From positions 1 through 64,000 of the IMG/VR virus record IMGVR_UViG_3300009184_005291: a stretch of DNA of 64,000 nt; one strand, 5' to 3'. Positions 57,930-64,000 of this stretch are shown piece by piece (position 1 is the first letter of the stretch; each line of letters begins with the position of its first letter). The notes under the pieces are model-generated. The model ran no database searches. It saw only the letters and a list, made by a program, of their open reading frames with translations, and had not been told where the DNA came from. The translations under genes and the position numbers were made by a program. This stretch comes from a virus.

Positions 57930-58660
57930 TCTTCGTATTTTTCTAATATTTTAGATATTAAAGGATTTCTTACAATATCTGTGGATTTGAATTCAAAAAC
58001 TCCAATATCATTCATATTTTGAAATTTTTTGAGAGCATCCCATAATCCAGTTTGTGTTTTATCTTTGTGTCTATCAAATTGTTCCAAATCACCTGATATG
58101 AAAAATTTGGAATTAAATCCAATTCTTGTTAATAATAATTTCATTTGACTCGGAGTTGAATTTTGAGCCTCTTCGAAAATTAAGATAGAGTTGTCAATAT
58201 TCATTCCCCTCATATAAGCCAAGGCGAAAACTTCTATTGCTTCAATCTCTTTTAATTTTTCTCTTACATCTTTACCAATTATTTTATTCAAAAGGTAATA
58301 TGATGGGAAAATGTATGGGTCAAGTTTTTCTTCAACACCACCCGGTAAACTACCCAACTTTTCTTCAGCTTCAACTGCGGGTCTAACAATTATGATTTTC
58401 TCATAAGGAGTATTAGGGTCAGACAACAAATCAACAGCACATTTCATTGCGATATAACTTTTACCAACACCCGCTGGTCCTGAGCATATACATATTTGAT
58501 TATTTACCAGTTTTTCATAATATTCTTTTTGACTTTCAGATAAAAATTTTTCTTTTGTTTTTCGTTTGATTATTGAACAAATTTGTTGTTTTTTATTTTT
58601 AATCGGAGCATCTTCACTTGGTAAAGTTGCAGTTGGTTTTGGTTTTGTTAGTCTACCCAT
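57926..58660 (-). CDS. PhoH-like ATPase
   Basis: 244 aa. Walker A GPAGVGKS, then IIIVRPAVEAEEKLGSLPG and the Walker B ILIFEEAQN, with FISGDLEQFDR as sensor motif, all typical of PhoH. Common in T4-like phages. The family is linked to RNA metabolism; precise role in infection is not known. Confidence 0.92.
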   Translation of the reverse strand: MGRLTKPKPTATLPSEDAPIKNKKQQICSIIKRKTKEKFLSESQKEYYEKLVNNQICICSGPAGVGKSYIAMKCAVDLLSDPNTPYEKIIIVRPAVEAEEKLGSLPGGVEEKLDPYIFPSYYLLNKIIGKDVREKLKEIEAIEVFALAYMRGMNIDNSILIFEEAQNSTPSQMKLLLTRIGFNSKFFISGDLEQFDRHKDKTQTGLWDALKKFQNMNDIGVFEFKSTDIVRNPLISKILEKYEE

Positions 58661-58665
58661 TTTTT

Positions 58666-59760
58666 TTATTTAACTTTATGTCTTTTAGAATTCATAATTT
58701 CTCTTTTGTAAATTGTTTCTCCCCCATCAGGACTTTCATAAATCCATTTAGTTTCTAGTTTTTTTTTATCAACTTGAGATTTAATCCATTGATAAGTTTT
58801 TTTCAATCCAACTGATAGTGGTTCACTTACTTCCCATCCGATTTTTTCTCTGTAAAGTTTGTTATCGGAATTTCTTCCTTTAACTCCTAATGGACACTTG
58901 AATCCATATTTTTGAATAAACTCTTCTCCTTCGATATTTGTAATTTTAATATCTTTTTCTGATATTGAAATTGCCATACTTGCTAACTGATTGATTGTTA
59001 CCATTTCTTCACTACCAATATTAACAGGACCTTCGAAATCTGAATCCATTAATCTAAGAACCGCTTCAACACATTCATCCACATATAAGAATGAACGGGT
59101 TTGAAGTCCATTTCCCCAAACTTCAATTTCTCCACCATTTTCTGTTTCAGCAGCTTTTCTACACATTGCTGCTGGTGATTTTTCTCTACCACCTATCCAT
59201 GTACCTTGCGGCCCAAAAATATTGTGAAACCTTGCCACTCTTACGTTCAATCCATAGTTTCTACTGAATGCCAAAAACAATCTTTCAGAGAACAATTTTT
59301 CCCATCCATACTCCGAGTCTGGATTTGCAGGATATGCGGAAGATTCTTCACAGTTTGGATTTTCAGGATCTAACTGATTGTGTTCGGGATACATACAAGC
59401 TGATGATGAATAGAATAGTTTTCCAACTTTTTTCTTAACTGCCTCATGAGCAACGTTAAGGTTGATAGTCGCGGAATTGTACATAACGTCAGCATCATGT
59501 TCACCAGTAAAGATGTACAATGCTCCACCCATATCTGCCGCAAGTTGATAAACCTCATCAACACCTTCTTCTATTACTAGTTCAACTACTTTTGGGTCAG
59601 TCAAGTCACCTAGAATGAACTCATGACAAATTTCATCATGGAAGAAATATTCATGTTTTTTTATATCACATATTCTGACGTGATTACCTTCTTCTTTTAA
59701 TCTTTTGGCGAGATGTCCACCTATGAACCCTCCTCCACCTAATACTACGATTTTTTTCAT
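58666..59760 (-). CDS. GDP-mannose 3,5-epimerase-like
   Basis: NAD-binding GGGGFIGGHLAKRL at the start. The catalytic and substrate motifs SSSACMYPE, SEYGWEKL (the Tyr-x3-Lys pair) and RFHNIFGPQGTWIGGRE closely follow those of GDP-mannose 3,5-epimerase. GLQTRSFLYVDECVEAVLRL completes the match. Would convert GDP-mannose to GDP-L-galactose or gulose. Length, 364 aa, is normal. Confidence 0.88.
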   Translation of the reverse strand: MKKIVVLGGGGFIGGHLAKRLKEEGNHVRICDIKKHEYFFHDEICHEFILGDLTDPKVVELVIEEGVDEVYQLAADMGGALYIFTGEHDADVMYNSATINLNVAHEAVKKKVGKLFYSSSACMYPEHNQLDPENPNCEESSAYPANPDSEYGWEKLFSERLFLAFSRNYGLNVRVARFHNIFGPQGTWIGGREKSPAAMCRKAAETENGGEIEVWGNGLQTRSFLYVDECVEAVLRLMDSDFEGPVNIGSEEMVTINQLASMAISISEKDIKITNIEGEEFIQKYGFKCPLGVKGRNSDNKLYREKIGWEVSEPLSVGLKKTYQWIKSQVDKKKLETKWIYESPDGGETIYKREIMNSKRHKVK

Positions 59761-59773
59761 TTTATTAATTAAT

Positions 59774-60676
59774 TTAATTCATTTGATATTGTAAGTATAA
59801 ATTCTTTCCCTGAAAAATAACCTTTTTATCTACACATTCTACATTAGATTTGGCGTACCAGTTTGTATTTTTTGGTATATCAAGGTCATTAGAAAAAACA
59901 ATTTTTTTACCACAACATATTTTAAGTTTGATTGGTAATATGTTATCAGTAACATTAATGAAATCAACTCTGTCTTCAGATATATCCAAAATCTTCAACT
60001 TAGTTTCATTGTAATTATTAAATCTAACATATTGAAGATTTATTGGGATTTTTTTCACTGAGACATTATTATTATCTAAGTGATTTTTTAGATTAGTTTC
60101 ATTGTGAGTTGTAAAATTATTATCATCACTTTTTGATAACCAATAATTTAATCTTGTCATGTATATCTCCATCAAATGTCTTGGACCAACGGCAAACCTA
60201 TCATTGTATCCTCCGAAAGAGTCTTCTGATGGTAATAGAATTTCATTTCCTAATAACTCCCAATTGAAATGAGACTTTATTTCTAAATCAGGTCTCAATC
60301 TCATTATATAGTCAAAAACCATATTATTATTCACTTCATATTCTTTAACTAAATTGTAAACCGAAGAAATTTGATTTAACTGATAATAGATTAATTTAGG
60401 GTCGATTTCACTATTAAGAATGAAACTTTCGTGAACATATTTTTTTTTCTGAAAACTTAAGTCAGGCAAAATTGGGTCTTCCTCAATCTTTATTGTGGAA
60501 GACATCTCAAAAAATTCTACAGGGATAGTAATAGGGGTTTTATCTTCTTTTACAAAAGATGTAAAAAATTTTAATTCAAATTTTGTATTTGTGAGAATTA
60601 AATTATCGAATATGGAAGGTAAACACCTATCAAAAGTTCTAAATTGACCTGATATACAAACCGCGACTTTTTTCAT
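59774..60676 (-). CDS. putative glycosyltransferase, 300 aa
   Basis: KVAVCISGQFRTFDRCLPS at the start and DYIMRLRPDLEI followed by YNDRFAVG are the pattern of a GT-A-like family seen in giant viruses and phage sugar clusters. Between two other sugar genes, one base overlap with the next. Specificity unknown. Confidence 0.7.
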   Translation of the reverse strand: MKKVAVCISGQFRTFDRCLPSIFDNLILTNTKFELKFFTSFVKEDKTPITIPVEFFEMSSTIKIEEDPILPDLSFQKKKYVHESFILNSEIDPKLIYYQLNQISSVYNLVKEYEVNNNMVFDYIMRLRPDLEIKSHFNWELLGNEILLPSEDSFGGYNDRFAVGPRHLMEIYMTRLNYWLSKSDDNNFTTHNETNLKNHLDNNNVSVKKIPINLQYVRFNNYNETKLKILDISEDRVDFINVTDNILPIKLKICCGKKIVFSNDLDIPKNTNWYAKSNVECVDKKVIFQGKNLYLQYQMN

Positions 60677-61611
60677 TAATCAAAGTATTTTTGATATATG
60701 TCAAAATATTCGACAGTTTTTGATGGAAGCAAATCCCTAAAATCTTTTATGTTATCTATTAGATTCAACGTACCTCTATATCCGATTACTTCATTTTCTA
60801 AATTCCTAACTAGGTCTTGTGGATTTCTTGCTTGATAAACAGATGCTTTTGCGAAAATTACTGAATTAGGAAAGTAATGTTGCATCACATACGCTCCCCA
60901 AATATCATCCATTCTTCCTGTATATGGAAATACCGAGTAATATTTCAGAATACTTCTGTGTAAAAATGTATTTTGTGAGTTGAATGGAGTTAGTTGTTTT
61001 GTGGTGAATGGTTCAAATGGTTTGAATTTTACTATTGGTTTTTTACTTAATCTACAGATGGCATCGATGTCTGGATCACCATCCCAAAATTCAGCTTGAA
61101 CTAAAGGTGTTATTTTAATTTTACCTTTGTATTCAATATTGTTTTTAACTTGTAGATATTCAATTGGGAATCCTCTATGCCACAAATCATTGTGTTCGGT
61201 TGTAGAAATTGCATCAAAATAAGGACATGATAAGTTTTCGAATTCGTCAACTTCAATTTCTTGATTCAATAAAATATTATCTCCCCATGATTCATATGGA
61301 ATATTATCATCATCAACAGTTGCCACAATGTCCGCACCATTTTGGTAAGCATATACAAATCCGATGTTACGTCTTTGAATTGTTTTCCATCCGATTATTT
61401 CTGATAATTCAGGATATAACTCCGTTTGATATTCAGGAGTTAGATATACAACATTTTGAAAATCGGATACTAATTGTTGATACATTTCATGAGGAGTTTT
61501 AGTATCTCCGACAATTACGAAAGTAAAATCTTTTTTATCTGCTATTGTTGCGAACTTAAGAGTTGCCTCAGTTGGTTCATTGATTGTTGTTGTAATTATA
61601 AATTTTTTCAT
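60676..61611 (-). CDS. STELLO-like glycosyltransferase
   Basis: 311 aa. KKFIITTTINEPTEAT at the start, GWKTIQRRNIGFVYAYQNGA, then the metal-binding VDDDN, and FNSQNTFLHRSI fit the STELLO/DUF288 group. A nucleotide-sugar transferase of unknown acceptor. Confidence 0.75.
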   Translation of the reverse strand: MKKFIITTTINEPTEATLKFATIADKKDFTFVIVGDTKTPHEMYQQLVSDFQNVVYLTPEYQTELYPELSEIIGWKTIQRRNIGFVYAYQNGADIVATVDDDNIPYESWGDNILLNQEIEVDEFENLSCPYFDAISTTEHNDLWHRGFPIEYLQVKNNIEYKGKIKITPLVQAEFWDGDPDIDAICRLSKKPIVKFKPFEPFTTKQLTPFNSQNTFLHRSILKYYSVFPYTGRMDDIWGAYVMQHYFPNSVIFAKASVYQARNPQDLVRNLENEVIGYRGTLNLIDNIKDFRDLLPSKTVEYFDIYQKYFD

Positions 61612-61612
61612 G

Positions 61613-62221
61613 TTAATAGATTAAGTAAATATGGTTACCTTCTTTTGTGTTTATGATATTATAGTTTGGATTTATATCTCGAAGTAATGTTTCAAATTCA
61701 GATAAGGTAGGGAAATTACCTTGTCCAAGGTCTCTACAATCGTCAATTAACATCACGTGGTCGTTACGGTTACTTGCAGATTTGATGGACTTTAATTCTT
61801 CAGTCAAAGGACCGTCTAACATGCTATGGGCATCTAAGAGAATAAAAAATCTTTCGTCAGGTAATTCTTCTAATGCAGATTTCAAAGTATCTTCTGAGGT
61901 TCCAAAAAGGAAGGTTAAGTTTTCATATTTTTGCCCGAGTTCTTGATAAAGTTCTCGATAACTTCTACCATCATATGGGTTTCTATCCGGAAATAATTCA
62001 ACCGTGAAAGCAACATCAAAATGTTCGGCAAGAAAAATTGATGTTCTAGCATCGTGTGTACCAGTTTCAATCGCAAAATTTATATCACTTAGGTTTGGTA
62101 TTTCATTTTGATATTGATATAATAATGAAATAAATAAGTTTGGGATTGGTAGACTTTTTTTATGTGTTTCTGACATCTGTTCCCATCTCGGGTCACCAGA
62201 ATAATCTAAATTAAGTTTCAT
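61613..62221 (-). CDS. SAM-dependent methyltransferase-like protein
   Basis: 202 aa. The FAIETGTHDARTSIFL segment resembles the glycine-rich SAM motif, with an acidic VELFPD, and FFILLDAHSMLDGPL. This group sits in sugar-modification clusters (cephalosporin-hydroxylase-like methyltransferases). Probably O-methylates a sugar or polysaccharide (inference). Confidence 0.65.
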   Translation of the reverse strand: MKLNLDYSGDPRWEQMSETHKKSLPIPNLFISLLYQYQNEIPNLSDINFAIETGTHDARTSIFLAEHFDVAFTVELFPDRNPYDGRSYRELYQELGQKYENLTFLFGTSEDTLKSALEELPDERFFILLDAHSMLDGPLTEELKSIKSASNRNDHVMLIDDCRDLGQGNFPTLSEFETLLRDINPNYNIINTKEGNHIYLIY

Positions 62222-62222
62222 A

Positions 62223-63257
62223 TTAGTTATTTTTTATAATACATTTTAATATTTCATCTTTGTAGTCTGCTACGGTGTCAAAAGCTTTTTGAATGTTTTC
62301 AAAATCAAATTCGTGAGATATAATTTTTTCAATTTCTTCATCTCCTGTGTAATTCAAAACACAATCGTCTAATGTTTGATTAGACCTACGTACATTCTTA
62401 ATAGTTAATTCTTTAGTCCTCATTCTGTGAGGATTGTAAGAAACAAAATCTGCCTCAGGAATTCCTATCAATGCCACCCTACCATTTACTGCCGCAACAT
62501 TTATACATCCATCAATAGATTCTGTTGACCCACCGGTATCGATAGTCAAAGTCGCCCCCATACCGTGAGTTAATTCTTTAATTTTTTTAGAGTAATCCTC
62601 GGCCAATAAAAATGATTCTTTAGCACCGAATTTTTTAGCGAAATCCACTCTATAGGGTAGTTTATCAATCATGTATATATCTTTAAGACCCATTTTTTTT
62701 AGAATGGAAAACATACATAAACCAATTGGACCTGCTCCAAATATTGCAGCCGATTCAGTGAATTTTGGTTCAATTAAATTCGCGGTATGAAGACAAACCC
62801 CGAGTGGTTCGAGTAAACTTGCCAAATTAAAAGACATTGAGTCTGGAATTTTTACTAACTGTAATTCTTCAACAACAACATAGTCAGAAAACGCACCTTG
62901 GGAATTCGCCCCCATGAAAGTTCCTTTTTCACATAGATTGTGTTTACCTTTCAATGACCAGTAAGAAGTTATACAAGGCATACCTGGTTCAACCGCAACT
63001 CTATCTCCGTCTTTGAACTTACTTGATCCGTTGGCATCTACAACAACACCTGAGGGTTCATGTCCAATATACATCGGTAATGGATTTTTGAAAGAACCAA
63101 GTCCTCCCTCTTTGAAGTAGTGCATATCGGACCCACAAATTCCAACGGATTTCATGGCAACTAATAATTGTCCTTCTTTTAATTTTGGAATTTCTTCCTC
63201 GAAAATTTCAATTTTTCGAATTTGAGTTAGTTTTGCGACTCTGTTCTTCATAATCAA
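62223..63257 (-). CDS. zinc-dependent sugar/polyol dehydrogenase
   Basis: 344 aa, medium-chain dehydrogenase. Catalytic zinc ligands lie in GICGSDMHYF and GHEPSG, NAD(P)-binding in GAGPIGLCM. Sorbitol- or threonine-dehydrogenase-like. The structural-zinc Cys set is mostly absent. Overlaps the aminotransferase gene by 50 bases, so the start may be slightly downstream (63251). Confidence 0.85.
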   Translation of the reverse strand: MIMKNRVAKLTQIRKIEIFEEEIPKLKEGQLLVAMKSVGICGSDMHYFKEGGLGSFKNPLPMYIGHEPSGVVVDANGSSKFKDGDRVAVEPGMPCITSYWSLKGKHNLCEKGTFMGANSQGAFSDYVVVEELQLVKIPDSMSFNLASLLEPLGVCLHTANLIEPKFTESAAIFGAGPIGLCMFSILKKMGLKDIYMIDKLPYRVDFAKKFGAKESFLLAEDYSKKIKELTHGMGATLTIDTGGSTESIDGCINVAAVNGRVALIGIPEADFVSYNPHRMRTKELTIKNVRRSNQTLDDCVLNYTGDEEIEKIISHEFDFENIQKAFDTVADYKDEILKCIIKNN

Positions 63258-64000
63258 TATATGCTTTTTTTAAGACATCACATATGTAATTAACTTCATC
63301 TAATCTTAATTCAGGATAAAGTGGTGGGCATATGTGATGTTTACAATAGTAATCAGTATTTGGTAAATTTACAGAGGTAAATTGTTTTTTGTATAAAGGT
63401 TGGTGGTGAACAGGTATTTTATATACTTCACCAGTCAGAGTTATGTTCCTCTCTTTACAATACTTTTTCAACCAATCCCCTTCTATTGGAGTTATAACAA
63501 TTGCTTTATAGTTGGCACAAACTCCTTCACCATCTTGTCTAATTACCTTGTAATTTGTGTTTTCCAAATTTTTTTGGTATCTCTCAAGTAGTAGGGTTCT
63601 CCTTTCTATTCTACTGATGACTCTATCCAATTCGATACATCCTAAGAGTGAAGTGAATTCATTAATCTTAAAATTATTTCCTTCGGGATTAGCGATTATT
63701 CCGCCATCATTAATATCTCTTCCGAAATTTTTTAATGACTTCATTTTTTCATAATATTTTTTGTTGTTGGTAGTAATCATACCACCTTCACCAGTAGTCA
63801 TAACTTTGGTTGGAAAAAAAGAAAAGGTTCCAATATCTCCAATAGTTCCTGCTTTCAAATTTCCTTTAGATGAAAAATGTGCGTGAGCCGCGTCTTCTAT
63901 CAATGGAACTCGGTTTTTCTTACAAACATTTAATATTTTTTTTATGTCGTGACTTATAATACCTCCGATATGAACAATAATTACTGCTCCGACTTCAGGT
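63208..64000 (-). CDS. DegT/DnrJ/EryC1 sugar aminotransferase, N-terminus cut by edge
   Basis: The frame is open to the right edge. GAVIIVHIGG and VPLIEDAAHAHFSS precede GTFSFFPTKVMTTGEGG, where the Lys is the PLP-binding residue. C-terminal HHQPLYKKQF and ICPPLYPEL motifs fit nucleotide-sugar aminotransferases. Would transaminate a keto-sugar nucleotide for the same glycan as the neighbouring genes. Confidence 0.88.
   Translation of the reverse strand, partial: PEVGAVIIVHIGGIISHDIKKILNVCKKNRVPLIEDAAHAHFSSKGNLKAGTIGDIGTFSFFPTKVMTTGEGGMITTNNKKYYEKMKSLKNFGRDINDGGIIANPEGNNFKINEFTSLLGCIELDRVISRIERRTLLLERYQKNLENTNYKVIRQDGEGVCANYKAIVITPIEGDWLKKYCKERNITLTGEVYKIPVHHQPLYKKQFTSVNLPNTDYYCKHHICPPLYPELRLDEVNYICDVLKKAYIDYEEQSRKTNSNSKN

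Noticed and set aside
1-64000. Bacterial chromosome or prophage island
   Set aside because: No housekeeping gene runs, no integrase or attachment sites seen; gene order and content are of a virulent T4-like phage.

Overview
The window is part of the genome of a large, AT-rich tailed phage with a contractile-tail, T4-like plan that infects a member of the Bacteroidota, most likely a flavobacterium. The phage assignment rests on a head-morphogenesis block in T4 order (large terminase, portal, prohead protease, scaffold, major capsid protein), a gp5-like baseplate protein, a PhoH-like ATPase and a gp55-like late sigma factor. The host assignment rests on TAnnTTTG promoter elements ahead of tRNA and RNA genes, and on Bacteroidota-type small proteins (a 53-residue FLFKKK-type protein, a DUF4494-like protein, DUF6915, lipoproteins with SCxx lipoboxes).

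Layout. 1-3.7 kb: minus-strand early-type genes, mostly small, with a T4 Rnl1-like RNA ligase. 3.9-9.4 kb: plus-strand acidic or virion-type proteins carrying candidate prohead-protease cleavage sites. 9.5-10.7 kb: ClpP and an HNH protein on the minus strand. 10.8-19.8 kb: a tRNA array with 15 tRNAs of recognisable isotype, two tRNA-like genes of unresolved isotype and a truncated tRNA-Gln. It is interleaved with small genes, two DNA methyltransferases, HNH nuclease and nucleotidylyltransferase genes, and several structured RNAs of unknown family. One tRNA-Leu(UAA) is interrupted by a group I intron at the site used in cyanobacteria and plastids. 19.8-28.4 kb: M23 peptidase, DUF2061, HAD protein, a phage tmRNA (minus strand, 23.2-23.6 kb), M20 and HExxH peptidases, and a ClpC-like unfoldase divergent from a UVR-motif protein. 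28.9-47.7 kb: late plus-strand structural genes, with a ribosomal protein bS21 homologue on the opposite strand inside the capsid block. 47.7-54.4 kb: minus-strand baseplate/tail-type genes. 54.4-64 kb: late sigma factor, PhoH, and a sugar-nucleotide/glycosyltransferase cluster ending in a DegT aminotransferase cut by the window edge.

How the parts fit. The phage appears to carry its own translation-support set (tRNAs, bS21, tmRNA, RNA ligase) together with a protein-quality-control set (ClpP, a ClpC that keeps an IGF ClpP-docking loop, and a candidate UVR adaptor). tmRNA tagging plus ClpCP could form one trans-translation/proteolysis pathway; this is inference. A TATTTAT element lies just upstream of many genes on both strands and is the likely late promoter read by the gp55-like factor. 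Many head-type proteins carry [ILV]-x-E followed by A or Q near the N-terminus, at the same position as the T4 gp23 cleavage site in the capsid protein. This suggests a shared maturation signal.
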